Assembly: GCF_002872335.1 (NCBI RefSeq)
Contig: NZ_NJAG01000002.1
Span: forward strand, 186,001 to 250,000
Length of the DNA stretch: 64,000 nt
From: Siphonobacter sp. BAB-5405
Lineage (GTDB): Bacteria > Bacteroidota > Bacteroidia > Cytophagales > Spirosomataceae
Reading direction: 5' to 3'
A program made the position numbers and the translations under genes. The notes below the pieces were generated by a model. It worked only from the letters and a program-made list of their open reading frames with translations. It ran no database searches and had not been told where the DNA came from. The first letter of the stretch is position 1; every line of letters begins with the position of its first letter. This document shows positions 17,018-26,793 of the stretch, one piece after another.

Positions 17018-17578
17018 TTAACTGTAGATTCTGTCTGGCTCTGCTACTTTAAATTTCCTGATCATTCGTTGTAACCTTGGCCGCGTGTAGCGTTGTAATA
17101 AGATGGGATAAATGTTAAAAAAGAGGTTAAATACGATCAGCCACAAGGCATCCCGAATGGAATAGACCGCCACCACATAGCCGGTAATGAGTAAGATAAT
17201 ACCTGCCATCACTACATGACCTGCTTCGGCCACCCGGGAGGCTTGTTCGTAGGCTAAAAACGCCTGTAAATCCTTTTTAATGGGTGTTTGTTGCTGTCTC
17301 AGCTTCTCCCATCCGCTTTTGGTCAAAATTGCCTGGTACCCCTCTACGCCCAGCCAGCGATACACCTTGCCCTGCTTTTCGAAAGGATAGGGATTGAAGT
17401 AAGCTGATTGTAAACCGGGCTTCCATTGGGATTCAAACAGGGTAACCCAGAACATCAGAAAAAAATTAAGGGCCACGCTAAAGGCTGCCGAAGTAACTTC
17501 CAGATACCGAAACATGAAGCTCGTACTGATCGCCCCTCTACTGACAATCGGCACTAGTTTTACCCATTTAAGAAACAT
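17018..17578 (-). CDS. CrtO-acyltransferase-like membrane protein
   Basis: A 186-aa protein with helices at about 28-50 and 120-165. Landmarks are NPYPFEKQGKVYRWLGV in the middle and NIYPILLQRYTRPRLQRM near the end. The small membrane family of glycosyl-4,4'-diaponeurosporenoate acyltransferase (CrtO) has this layout, including the terminal N-x-QRYNRxR motif. No other carotenoid genes are in the window, so the substrate is uncertain. It follows a DoxX-like gene by 57 bases on the same strand. Confidence 0.55.
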   Translation of the reverse strand: MFLKWVKLVPIVSRGAISTSFMFRYLEVTSAAFSVALNFFLMFWVTLFESQWKPGLQSAYFNPYPFEKQGKVYRWLGVEGYQAILTKSGWEKLRQQQTPIKKDLQAFLAYEQASRVAEAGHVVMAGIILLITGYVVAVYSIRDALWLIVFNLFFNIYPILLQRYTRPRLQRMIRKFKVAEPDRIYS

Positions 17579-17635
17579 ATGCGGTGTGTTGATTAGGTGA
17601 TTTCACTTTTGTATGAAGGATCTCCAATGGCACGT

Positions 17636-18208
17636 TCAGACCCTGCTCATTCGGATCAGATTGAAGAGTAACGTAGGAATGGCTCCTACTAACTCTACTC
17701 CCAAAGCAGCCACGGGGAGGGTCAGGTAGAGCCAGTAGGGATAGGATGAAGTCAGGGGTTTGACCTGCGTAATTTTGACCAATGCCGGGAATACGAACTC
17801 TTTTTGCTGGTAAACGATCAGGAAAGTAATGAACAGGTAAAAGGTAAGCCGAAACGTGAAAGCCCAGGCCATTCCCTCCATAAAAGTCCAGTCCCACACC
17901 AGGATATTTAACCAGATTGGTATGGACATAAAACAGCCCAGAATAACGGTTCGATTATAAAGGAGTAAAGCAGCGGTACTTATTTGGGAATATCCGATAA
18001 AGCTCCTGAAGGGCTCATGATCTGCCAAATACCAGGATAACCTGAAAAGATCAACGTCTTTCAAAGGCGTCTGCAGCGTTTTCTCACTAACACCAAATTG
18101 ATTACCCGTTAATTTACTCCAGCCATAGCTGGCCAGCGTCCAGGCTAATAATACCCGGCAGGCTAGTAGAAAATAGGCCTGAACCTGTTCTTTGGTTAGA
18201 TTTTTCAT
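17636..18208 (-). CDS. DoxX-like integral membrane protein
   Basis: ATG 18208 (MKNLTKEQVQAYFLL) is preferred; the longer frame to 18322 adds 38 residues of non-membrane, basic sequence. The 190-aa product has about five helices, including LACRVLLAWTLASYGWSKL, which resembles the first helix of DoxX/DoxD-family proteins (arginine and Gly-x-x-Lys in the helix). Function in this family is poorly known. It is probably co-transcribed with the downstream CrtO-like gene. Confidence 0.6.
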   Translation of the reverse strand: MKNLTKEQVQAYFLLACRVLLAWTLASYGWSKLTGNQFGVSEKTLQTPLKDVDLFRLSWYLADHEPFRSFIGYSQISTAALLLYNRTVILGCFMSIPIWLNILVWDWTFMEGMAWAFTFRLTFYLFITFLIVYQQKEFVFPALVKITQVKPLTSSYPYWLYLTLPVAALGVELVGAIPTLLFNLIRMSRV

Positions 18209-18492
18209 CGGATGAGCCTGTGGTCGCGTCAACCCTGCTATTTCTTTTAGAAGTGAACGCGATGACAAGGTAACCAACGTAATGAATTCAGGCAAACGGG
18301 CCCGCTTACGCAGGCGTAACAATCAAACAGCAGTCTTTACACCATGCTTCAATACCCTTTGTGAATCACGCGTATTTTCGGCAGAACCACCCCAATGGAT
18401 GGATACGTGCGGCGTACTTTAGGCCCCGCTTCATACCGCTGGCAAGACTTTTGAGTAAAGAGATACCAAAGCCCAATGACACCTCTAAACCG

Positions 18493-18759
18493 ATGAAGCT
18501 TACGCTCTCCTATGGCCTGCTCCTGCTGGCCTTGTTGTTCCCTGTGGTAACCGTGTGTTTGGGCGTCCACATTGCCTCCTGGTTAAGCCTCTATGCCCTG
18601 GCCTGTGGTAGTATAGGTTTAATGGTATACGGTGCGATATTGCTGTGGATGAAAACCCGCTTTCCTGGTAGACGCTGGATGGCGATTGTATCCTTACTGG
18701 CGGGACTAGGCTGGCTGGTCGTTCAGCTTTACATTGCCAGTGGCTGGAGCGAGAGTTGA
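18493..18759 (+). CDS. small membrane protein, 88 aa
   Basis: ATG 18493 (MKLTLSYGLLLLALLFP) is chosen because the longer frame from 18361 is not membrane-like. Three hydrophobic helices (about 5-22, 28-52, 62-80). No recognised family. Confidence 0.55.
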   Translation: MKLTLSYGLLLLALLFPVVTVCLGVHIASWLSLYALACGSIGLMVYGAILLWMKTRFPGRRWMAIVSLLAGLGWLVVQLYIASGWSES

Positions 18760-18837
18760 TGTAATTTTCAAGTACGGAAAGAAAAACCTGCCGTTGATGG
18801 CGGACACTTTTTCATTTATATCTTAAGGGCTTTATTT

Positions 18838-19368
18838 ATGAAAAGACTACTCCCCATCGCCTGTCTACTGACGGCCTGTACAACGCCTTCGCAAAAGCCC
18901 ATCCAGCCCGTTTTCGACACCCTCGACTATTCGTACAGTTATGCTTGGCAGCCACGTCGCAGCTACTCGTTAAAAATTGCCAAAGATGGTGAAGCCTGGC
19001 TGGCAATTCGAGCCAGACGTGAGTGGGAATATTTTCAGGGACACCTCTCTGACGAATCCTTACAGATTCTGCATCGGCAAGCCAGAGTCCTATTTTCTTC
19101 ATCCTTTCCGAAAAGCTTTCGCTCCTCAACGCCTGATCTGGATTGTTATCAGCTACTCCTGACTAGCCCAAAAGGTCAAAGAAAAGCCTTTCAGGTATCT
19201 GAAAAGTCGCTCCCTCCTGTCGACTCTCTTTCCTTTCTATTACAGGATGTTCAGTCCCGTACGTCATTTAGAGTAATCAAACGTTCGATTCACTTTGAAA
19301 GTCAGAAAGGCGTCATTCTCCCATTGAAAACAATTAATAACGTTAAAGATTACTTACCACCACCATAG
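18838..19368 (+). CDS. hypothetical lipoprotein, 176 aa
   Basis: Short lipoprotein signal MKRLLPIACLLTAC with lipobox LTAC (Cys14). The mature part contains SYSLKIAKDGEAWL and ends in DYLPPP. Unknown family. It is convergent with the second hybrid kinase. Confidence 0.75.
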   Translation: MKRLLPIACLLTACTTPSQKPIQPVFDTLDYSYSYAWQPRRSYSLKIAKDGEAWLAIRARREWEYFQGHLSDESLQILHRQARVLFSSSFPKSFRSSTPDLDCYQLLLTSPKGQRKAFQVSEKSLPPVDSLSFLLQDVQSRTSFRVIKRSIHFESQKGVILPLKTINNVKDYLPPP

Positions 19369-19527
19369 TAAGGTGTTTTCAATTCCAAGAAAGAGATTTC
19401 CCCTGAACTCGTTATACGTAGGAGTATTTTTAAAATTGGGCTGAGTACTCGCTAGCTGAGTAACGAGGCTATGCGTAGAACAGTCTTGTCTAAAACTTGA
19501 TTTTATTCCAATCGCTTTACCTCATCC

Positions 19528-22500
19528 CTATCGACTATTCAGCATTTGAATGAGTACGTTCAGTTCTACTGGTTTGGTGAGGTGCTGGTTAAAGCCCGCT
19601 TCCTTGCCTTTTTGCAGGTCTTCTTTTTGTCCGTAACCGGAGACCGCAATGATATACATATTCTTTCCCCAGGCTTGCTGGCGAATCTGCCGACAGGTCT
19701 CATATCCATCCAGATCAGGCATTCCGATGTCCAGTAAAATGACGTCAGGTTTTAATTCCTGGGCGGCCTGGATTCCTGCCCTGCCCTCATTTCTCACATC
19801 CACCGTGTAGCCTTTCAGTTCCAGCAACATTCCCAGCGTAAAGGTTACGTCGGGGTTGTCATCCACGAGTAATAAGCGAGGCAGATGAGCTGAATTTGAG
19901 AAGTCGATCCGATTTTCTTCCGAACTAGCAGCACGCTCAGGCGTGGGCAGGTAAACGGTAAACGTACTGCCCTGGCCTAAGCCCTCACTTTCAGCAATTA
20001 CATGACCGCCGTGTAAGTCCACGATCTGCTTCACCAGGGTCAGCCCCAATCCCAGGCCACCCTGCGACCGGGCGAGTGAATTATCTACCTGAACGAATAA
20101 ATCAAAAATGACCGTAAGCTGATCCGCTGCCAGGCCAATGCCATTGTCCCGTACCTGTAGAATGGCTTCGGTCTCCCGCTGCTCCAGACTCAACTGAATG
20201 GTTCCCTGAGGCCCCGTATAGCGGGATGCATTGGTCAGCAAATTGATACCTACCTGTACCAGTCGCGTCGCATCTCCATTCAATTGGATAGAAACCGGCG
20301 GTAAGCTCACCTCCAGAGTCTGTTGCTTATTGACAAACAGAGAGCGTGAGGATTCGGTGGCTTGTCGAACCACCTCCACCAGGTTCACTGGCTCTTTTCG
20401 CAGTACAATTTTCCCCCGACTGATCCGGCTGACATCCAGCAGATCTTCGACCATCCGTACCAGATGATCGGTCTGGGTAATCATCCTCTGTACCACCGTG
20501 CTAGCCTGGGGATTGGTTGCGGCCGTTAGCGACAGAATTTGCAGACCATTACTAAGCGTAGACATTGGATTACGCAGTTCATGAGCCAGCATGGCCAGAA
20601 ATTCATCCTTTCGACGGTCCGCTTCCTGAAGGGCCTGCTGGGTGAGTTTTGATTCATTAATATCTGTGACCACCGTTACTACGCCTTTCACCGAACCATT
20701 TTCGTCCCGAATTGCTACCGCAGCGACCCGCGTCCAGACGGGATTTCCTTCCTCAGGCGTGTATAAGATCTCAATACCAGGAACCACCCGCTCCCCCTGA
20801 AGGGCCCGGGCCGCCGGAAAATTCTCTGCACTCACCAGGTTTCCGTCGGCCTCATAAGCCTGCCAGCGATTAACCTGGAGCCGGTCACGCGAAGGAATGA
20901 TACCCGTGGGGAGATAGTACGGCATGGCCTGGTTAGCCAGTACGAGTTTTCCCCTAACATCGATAACGCCTACCCCTACCGGCAGGCTTTCGAACATGGC
21001 CATTAACTGAGCCTCACTTTCCCGAAGGGCCTGCTCGGCTTCTTTGCGGTCAGTAATATCAAACATTACGCCACTCACCTGGATTGCCTGACCATCATGT
21101 TCTGCGGTCACTTTCCCATAACCACTCATCCATCGAACCTGTCCATTTTGGCGTATGATCCGGAACTGCTCATCGTAGGGAACTCGCTCCTGAACGGTCT
21201 GTTTTAGTCGGCTTTGTATCCGGCCCAGATCTTCGGGATGAATGTGTTTAACAAAAGTCTCCACCGGTTCGGGTACGGTAGATACCGTTAAACCCAGGAG
21301 CTGAAAGTGCTGTTCATTGCCATGAATCAAATCTCGCTCCAGGTCCCATTCCCAAGTGCCCAATTCTGCAGCTTCGATGGCCAGACGAGTACGTAATTCC
21401 TGCTTCCGCAACGCTTCTTCTGCTTCTTTACGCTGGGTTAAATCAACAGTGATGGCCAGAATGGTAGGGACCTGGCTGCTGGTATTCTGTCGAAGTAAAG
21501 AGATGGAACTATTCGCCCACAGGCCGGTTCCATCCGGTTTAAGATACCGTTTGTCCAGGGATACTACTTCACCCGTCGTGATGAGTTTTCGCAGGGCCTG
21601 ACGACTGGAAGGTATATCGTCGGCGAAGGTTATATCCAGAATGCTTAGCCCGATCAGCTGGTTCGGTTCGCGTTCCAGAAGCTGGCATAGTTTATCATTC
21701 ACGCGTAGAAAACGGCCGTCGAGCGAGATCTCCGAAATACCCACCTGAGCCGTCTGAAAGATCGACTGCAAATGAACCTGATTCCGATGGAGCATTACTT
21801 CGGTTTGGGCCCGTTCCACCGCCGCCCAGGTACGTTCAGCCGTATCTTTCACCAGGCTAACTTCTGCCGGAGTCCAGGGTCTGGCGGTCCGCTGGCTGGT
21901 TACGAACGCCGCCGCCAGCCGCTGTTGCTTCAAAAGGGGTACAACGACAGCGGCTCCAATCCCATGGTCCAGATAGGCGGATCGCTGTTCATCGAGCAGG
22001 ACCGGATCAGAAGCGGTATCGTTCATCACCCAGGTTTGACCCTCCTGCAGCCCGGGCATCGGCCAGTCATCCCAGGGATCGTACCTCACCCAATTCGTGG
22101 AACCAGCCCGGTGCCAGTCTCTCACGATCACAAATGCGTTCGCCCCGATTTCCGCGTAATACACGCGATCGGTCCCCAGCTGTTCGCCCAGAAGGCGGGT
22201 AGCCGTAGCCTGGATAGCCCCTGGATCTACCAAAGGCCGAAGGGCATCACCCAGCTTCAGTAGAAAAGCCTGCCTTGCCTCTGCTTCTTTACGGGAAGTA
22301 ATGTCGCGAAAGAACACCGATAGCCCTCCATCTTTACCTGGGTAAATACTGACATCAATCCAGCGGCCGATGATGGGTGAAACGGTTTCAAACTGAATCA
22401 GCTGCCGTTTTTCAAAAACCTCGTAGTGTTTCTCATATGTCTCACTGGCCACCGCATTCGGGAATTCCGTCCAGTAATGTTTACCCATAAGTGCGTGGCG

Positions 22501-23427
22501 ATCACGACCCCAGAGCTGAGCCGCTTTTTTGTTTACGTACGTGAACTGAAAATGGACATCGAGGGCATAAAAGGCATCACTGGTACCTTCCAGAATGTCG
22601 ATCATTCGCTCATGAGCTTCCCGCAGGGCATCTTCACTCTGTTTCTGAGCGGTCAAATCCCGCATCACTTTCGTCAGGCCAAAAAGCACGCCCTGTTCAT
22701 TGCGTAAGGGAGTGGTCATGCCCGACCCGTAAAACCGGGTCCCATCCTTCCGTATATGCCAGCGTTCATTTTCGGCTCGCCCTTCGCGAATGGCTTTTTC
22801 GGCTTCGCGTTCAGGAGCTCCCATCGCCCGATCTTCGGGTACAAAAAAGACGTCGCACAACTGGCCTGTAATTTCTTCTTCTTCATAGCCTAAAATAGCC
22901 TGGGCTCCACTACTCCAGCTCGTTACGCGTCGGTTTAGATCCAGGGTAATAAAGGCATAGTCTTTGGCACTTTCCAGCACGATCCGCTGTTTGGCTTCGC
23001 TAGTGCGTAGGGCTTGTTCGGTCCGTTTCAGATTCGTAATATCCAGGTTGATGCCCACCCATTTGATGATTGCTCCCGTCTGATCGTGAATGGCCATTGC
23101 CCGCAGGTTCGTCCAACGCCAGGTACCATCGGGACTTTTCAATCGAAATTCAGCATTCATTGGTTTCTGAAGCTCCATTGCCTGTTTCCACTGACTGGCG
23201 ACAAACGGCCGATCCTCCGGATGCACCGCACTTACCCAGCCCCCCGCCAGCCATTCGTCGAGGGTTTGACCCGTATAAGCCCGCCAACTAGGCGAATCTT
23301 TGATGATCTTCCCTTCGGCGTCGGTTTCCCAAAAAGCCTGAGCGAACGATTCAATCAAGGCCTGGTATTCGATCGCTGCGATGGGACTAGGGGATCCACT
23401 TTCATGGGATAGATCCGAGGTATTCAT
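19528..23427 (-). CDS. hybrid sensor histidine kinase, multi-PAS, GAF and receiver
   Basis: 1299 aa from ATG 23427 (MNTSDLSHES); the in-frame start at 23478 adds 17 poorly fitting residues. Domains by eye: PAS (about 20-135), PAS/PAC (about 145-260), PAS (about 265-380), GAF (about 395-550), PAS (about 555-675), PAS (about 685-805), PAS (about 815-930), HisKA with His949 in AHELRNPMSTL, HATPase_c (NLLTNASRY, GGLGLGLTLVKQ) and receiver with Asp1233 in LLDIGMPD. No membrane helices. It is close to the kinase at 1796-5779 at both ends, but the middle PAS/GAF order differs, which indicates duplication followed by sensor shuffling. Output partner unknown. Confidence 0.93.
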   Translation of the reverse strand: MNTSDLSHESGSPSPIAAIEYQALIESFAQAFWETDAEGKIIKDSPSWRAYTGQTLDEWLAGGWVSAVHPEDRPFVASQWKQAMELQKPMNAEFRLKSPDGTWRWTNLRAMAIHDQTGAIIKWVGINLDITNLKRTEQALRTSEAKQRIVLESAKDYAFITLDLNRRVTSWSSGAQAILGYEEEEITGQLCDVFFVPEDRAMGAPEREAEKAIREGRAENERWHIRKDGTRFYGSGMTTPLRNEQGVLFGLTKVMRDLTAQKQSEDALREAHERMIDILEGTSDAFYALDVHFQFTYVNKKAAQLWGRDRHALMGKHYWTEFPNAVASETYEKHYEVFEKRQLIQFETVSPIIGRWIDVSIYPGKDGGLSVFFRDITSRKEAEARQAFLLKLGDALRPLVDPGAIQATATRLLGEQLGTDRVYYAEIGANAFVIVRDWHRAGSTNWVRYDPWDDWPMPGLQEGQTWVMNDTASDPVLLDEQRSAYLDHGIGAAVVVPLLKQQRLAAAFVTSQRTARPWTPAEVSLVKDTAERTWAAVERAQTEVMLHRNQVHLQSIFQTAQVGISEISLDGRFLRVNDKLCQLLEREPNQLIGLSILDITFADDIPSSRQALRKLITTGEVVSLDKRYLKPDGTGLWANSSISLLRQNTSSQVPTILAITVDLTQRKEAEEALRKQELRTRLAIEAAELGTWEWDLERDLIHGNEQHFQLLGLTVSTVPEPVETFVKHIHPEDLGRIQSRLKQTVQERVPYDEQFRIIRQNGQVRWMSGYGKVTAEHDGQAIQVSGVMFDITDRKEAEQALRESEAQLMAMFESLPVGVGVIDVRGKLVLANQAMPYYLPTGIIPSRDRLQVNRWQAYEADGNLVSAENFPAARALQGERVVPGIEILYTPEEGNPVWTRVAAVAIRDENGSVKGVVTVVTDINESKLTQQALQEADRRKDEFLAMLAHELRNPMSTLSNGLQILSLTAATNPQASTVVQRMITQTDHLVRMVEDLLDVSRISRGKIVLRKEPVNLVEVVRQATESSRSLFVNKQQTLEVSLPPVSIQLNGDATRLVQVGINLLTNASRYTGPQGTIQLSLEQRETEAILQVRDNGIGLAADQLTVIFDLFVQVDNSLARSQGGLGLGLTLVKQIVDLHGGHVIAESEGLGQGSTFTVYLPTPERAASSEENRIDFSNSAHLPRLLLVDDNPDVTFTLGMLLELKGYTVDVRNEGRAGIQAAQELKPDVILLDIGMPDLDGYETCRQIRQQAWGKNMYIIAVSGYGQKEDLQKGKEAGFNQHLTKPVELNVLIQMLNSR

Positions 23428-23532
23428 GTGCAAGTGAATTAGTAGGTGGTTGAATTCCGGCAAAAATTGTTGTACCACTTTAAAAAACTACGGAAAGACA
23501 CCGAACCTACCCTCGCCAAGGGAAACCAGTAA

Positions 23533-23561
23533 AAACCCGCCCGGCAATACCAGACGGGTTT
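23533..23561. terminator. AAACCCG/CGGGTTT hairpin, copy 2
   Basis: Perfect 7-bp inverted repeat around CCCGGCAATACCAGA, 106 bases upstream of the kinase start. It matches the element at 6027-6055 except for two loop bases. Confidence 0.6.
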
Positions 23562-24041
23562 CTTTGAATTAACCCACACCATTACATAGGTGAACCGCAA
23601 AGGTATCATCAGAAATGAAATCGAAAAATTACGCAGTTACTTGATTTAGCTCATCTTTAGCCGTCAGGGTCTGTTCGCTTTCAGATGCACTGACTGAGAT
23701 AACTATACGCTGCCTTGAATCAAACCAGTATCCATGATTGATCAGCCTAATGAATCATCCCTCAAGCTGGGGCCTATCTGTCGTGAGAAGAGACCTGAAC
23801 GTCAATAGTTTGTTTCATTAGCAGAATCCCGTTGGTCAGCGGACCGACAAGGGTACCTTTGTTCTCCTACAAAATATAGATATTCCGAACGCCCTTCGTT
23901 AGTCGGAATGGTTCATGGGATTATCAAAAAGCCTGACAACGTTGCAGCAAGAGGATAATTTCCTGTTCGACGGTCCATTCCATCCCTCTTTTTTGATGGA
24001 AACACCCCAAAGCATCAAACACCCAGCATCACGGCCAGGTG

Positions 24042-24254
24042 TTATCCCAGAAAAGGATGGATGGGATGGCTGGCTCCAGCACCTACGTTACCATTACGTT
24101 CAAACCCTGAACCGGCATAGTCTCCCGGCTTTACCCGAACCACGTTTGTAGCCAGCACCGGCTCTTGCCGTAAATCATCCGTATGTACCAGGTCACCCAG
24201 GTCACTCGCGTGCAACTGCCAGCCTGCCCAGCGGGCAATGCCTGTCTGCTTCAT
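24042..24254 (-). CDS. hypothetical protein, 70 aa
   Basis: ATG 24254, translation MKQTGIARWAGWQLHASD and later VVRVKPGDYAGSGF. Moderately protein-like, no family recognised. A weak hairpin (AACACC/GGTGTT) follows its stop. It occupies the same place relative to the hybrid kinase and Asp-box lipoprotein as the remnant at 6079-6525, but I see no clear sequence similarity between the two. The stretch 23562-24041 otherwise shows nothing supported. Confidence 0.3.
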   Translation of the reverse strand: MKQTGIARWAGWQLHASDLGDLVHTDDLRQEPVLATNVVRVKPGDYAGSGFERNGNVGAGASHPIHPFLG

Positions 24255-24814
24255 GTAGAATAGGGTGTACGCTTTCTTAATCAGCAGTTATTCATTCACC
24301 CAGCCCGCTAAATCATCTACAGCCCGGGAAGGATAGCCTAAATAACCGTTTGATAGCCCTGATACGGAGGTTCTGTAAGCGGTTCTTTTTTGCAAGAGCT
24401 AAGTCGTAATGTAGCAAAAGTCGTAATCGATAGCGTTGAAAATTTTAAAATAGTATGCAGGGGCCTGCTTGAATTGCAAACGTAATACAGTCATCCATTA
24501 ACCAGACTATTACTCATTTCCAGTCACGCCTAAGCATTTTAATTTATACCTTTTTTTCACAACCTAATTGCCTGCATTTAACTACTTACAATAAAGCTAT
24601 TTACATAAATACCAATTATCACCATAAGACTATTTTCACTACCTGATCCGTAGCCTACTTTTCAATAGTAAAATATTAATTTTCAAAAAACTGATCCTAT
24701 TCAGATACGTTATATGATTCAAATCCTGCTTAACTTCTTTTAACGAACGATTCGTTGTTTACTGCGGCATTAACTATTAATTTTCCATTTTAAAGCAATA
24801 CATCCGAATCTAGT
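24255..24814. other. AT-rich gap, no gene seen
   Basis: Increasingly AT-rich toward 24800. It must hold the promoter of the lipoprotein at 24815; no clear TAnnTTTG site found. Confidence 0.35.
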
Positions 24815-25513
24815 ATGAAACATTTCTGCCTCGTTATTTTACTATTAGCTTTAGTTACGGCCTGTTCCCGAGATGCAGTAAACGGTCCTGTTGAAAACAG
24901 TGACTGGATCAGGCTTACCTCCCCGGAAAACAGCGATGTTCAGGCCGTTTATGGTACGATAGACAGCACGCTGATCATGATTTCAAATTTCAAAATCTAT
25001 CACACGAAAGATCAGGGAAAAACCTGGACTTCTTCGCCTTACCCGGTTATGGTTGGGCTTACGGGCTTTCTGGCTACTACAGATACTTTATTTGCATTGA
25101 CTGCTACTTCAGGTATTCAGAAAGATGGGACCATTTATGCCAATGCTCCGCGGTATTATAGTTTAGATCAGGGCATAACCTGGCAGGCGTACAACGGTTT
25201 TTCGTTGACCAAACACTATACCCCGCTCAATAAGCTACACGCCAGCAATGGAGTCGTATACAGCGTGGATGAACTTCGGACGCCTATTAATGGCGGTAGT
25301 ACCAATTATTATTTACAAACGGTTGGTTTACAGACATCTACTGGCAAAAAGATTCCGCTGCCTCAGGAGCACCAGATAAAATCGATTACTATGGATTCCC
25401 GCGGCAGACTTTATGTCGCTGGTTCAGCGGCTGTTTGCGGGGGCCTTCGTGATTTTCATTTTTGTAATGGACAACGCGGCGTCATTTATATATCTAAAAA
25501 GGCGTTACCTTAG
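24815..25513 (+). CDS. Asp-box (BNR-like) lipoprotein, paralogue
   Basis: A 232-aa lipoprotein: MKHFCLVILLLALVTAC signal with lipobox VTAC (Cys17). Asp-box motifs TKDQGKTW (about 68-75) and SLDQGITW (about 115-122). It shares the frame NDWI/SDWIRLT, AVYGTIDSTLI and the end ISKKALP with the protein at 6687-7400, so the two are paralogues. It is followed by a long perfect terminator. Function unknown. Confidence 0.85.
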   Translation: MKHFCLVILLLALVTACSRDAVNGPVENSDWIRLTSPENSDVQAVYGTIDSTLIMISNFKIYHTKDQGKTWTSSPYPVMVGLTGFLATTDTLFALTATSGIQKDGTIYANAPRYYSLDQGITWQAYNGFSLTKHYTPLNKLHASNGVVYSVDELRTPINGGSTNYYLQTVGLQTSTGKKIPLPQEHQIKSITMDSRGRLYVAGSAAVCGGLRDFHFCNGQRGVIYISKKALP

Positions 25514-25531
25514 CAAATACTACCGATCTTT

Positions 25532-25571
25532 ACGACAGAGCCTACGCTTCTTCAGGCGTAGGCTCTGTCGT
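25532..25571. terminator. perfect 16-bp hairpin terminator
   Basis: ACGACAGAGCCTACGC and its exact complement GCGTAGGCTCTGTCGT around an 8-base loop, just after the lipoprotein stop and between convergent genes. Confidence 0.75.
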
Positions 25572-25602
25572 TTGTGAACCGTAGGAAAGTTTTGTAAATC
25601 GA

Positions 25603-25934
25603 CTATCCGAAATATAAATCGAGTGAATTATAACCAGGATTATATTCGAATCTAACGAGCATATCCAGGTTATAATAGTTATCCTTAATCTTGATAAAAT
25701 TGCTATCCGCAAACATATCGGTTTTTCCGTCCTGAATCTGGAGTCTCGCTAGTTCAGATCCATCATGAAATTTCCTGATGTAAATCGTTAAGCTAGTAGC
25801 GTTTTTAATAATGGACTCTATCCGTTTTCTGTTCTTACTGGATACCGTTTCGACATCCGGTTTAAGAGAATCGTTAGCTTTCTGGCAACTGACCACTAAC
25901 ATACTCAGGGCAAGTATCAATAGGATTTTTTCAT
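25603..25934 (-). pseudogene. small lipoprotein with start-site frameshift
   Basis: The main frame encodes a lipoprotein whose lipobox VVSC is preceded by LILALSML, but the only in-frame start is TTG at 25920, which leaves a signal too short and with no basic residues. The ATG at 25934 followed by six A's is one base out of frame. With seven A's it would read MKKILLILALSMLVVSC, a perfect lipoprotein signal. A one-base loss in the A-tract is the simple explanation: true mutation, phase-variable tract or read error. The mature part is about 90 residues with no known family. Confidence 0.6.
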
Positions 25935-26465
25935 TTGCATGGGCAGTAAAAAATAGGGCTTACTAGTTATTGAAGACACATCGTTACCTATTAGATTTGA
26001 ATTTTTTAAAGACATTGTACGCTACTTGTTCTCTTCCGTTCTTTACCAGCTCTATTTCAGCTGTCTATCCTTAAACATTGACTGATAAATTGGCTTATCA
26101 ATGTAATCCGAATGCTTATTACTGATCAGGTATGATCAATACCTTGATTTATACATAGCTCCTAGCAGTATCGTGTACGAAGCAGGCAGGTAATCGATAC
26201 GAACTTCTTTTCCATTTGTAGAGGTTCATCAAGCTGTTTTAACTTCTGCCAGTCCTACTGCTCGCCTTATGAGATGACGGGCCAAGAAACACGCCGATAC
26301 ACTTTCATCTTTTGAGTAAGTAAAAGAAAGTATCCGGACCATCCTGAAGATCTGATTTTTAACAACAGAATCTTACAAGTACTTATTTTTCAAGGAGATA
26401 CACCTGAATTCTAGGGGTTGTTTTATGGACAGATTAGGCCTGATTTTCTTCTTAAAATCTACTCT
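25935..26465. other. gap upstream of ncRNA A
   Basis: No convincing gene. The minus strand has short protein-like pieces (for example KQLDEPLQMEKKFV near 26220) interrupted by stops; too little to call. Confidence 0.3.
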
Positions 26466-26473
26466 ACTTTTGT
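26466..26473 (+). promoter_or_regulatory. -7 promoter element of ncRNA A
   Basis: TACTTTTG followed by T, an exact match to the Bacteroidota -7 consensus TAnnTTTGY. The same octamer stands at the same place in copy B (29645). No clear -33 TTG. Confidence 0.55.
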
Positions 26474-26479
26474 AAAGTC

Positions 26480-26737
26480 TCGTTTAATGAAGGTTCGTCA
26501 GACAACCTTTATTTCTTCAAGCAGGTTGAGGCTCTTTATCGGCGGTTTAGAGCCTCCTCCGTCAGTTGGATTGGTCATTCGGGGGATTTGAACAAAACAA
26601 CTGACGGAGTTCTGCAAGAAGGTCGTTCACGAGCCCTACAAGCTGTATCTTCTATCCAATCATCCGTTATCCTTCAACTTGCTTTAAACAAGTAAAAGAG
26701 GCTTTCTCAACTCATGCTGAGAAAACCTCTTTTTTTG
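26480..26737 (+). ncRNA. candidate structured RNA, copy A
   Basis: Non-coding element of about 255 nt with a homologue at 29659-29914. Structures read directly: hairpin I GAAGGTT/AACCTTT (near 26490-26512); hairpin II GAGGCTCT (26528-26535) with AGAGCCTC (26549-26556) around the 13-base loop TTATCGGCGGTTT; hairpin III CTCCGTCAGTTG (26557-26568) with CAACTGACGGAG (26598-26609); the conserved strings CTGCAAGAAGG and CGTTATCCTTCA; and a terminator hairpin (26694-26730) followed by seven T's. The 5' end is inferred from the -7 element. No ORF of note. Not recognised as 6S RNA, tmRNA, RNase P or SRP RNA. Confidence 0.65.
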
Positions 26738-26793
26738 CGTTTGAGCGGATCAATGCGGTACATCTTCACGGATTCACACCCGGAAAGTCAGCC

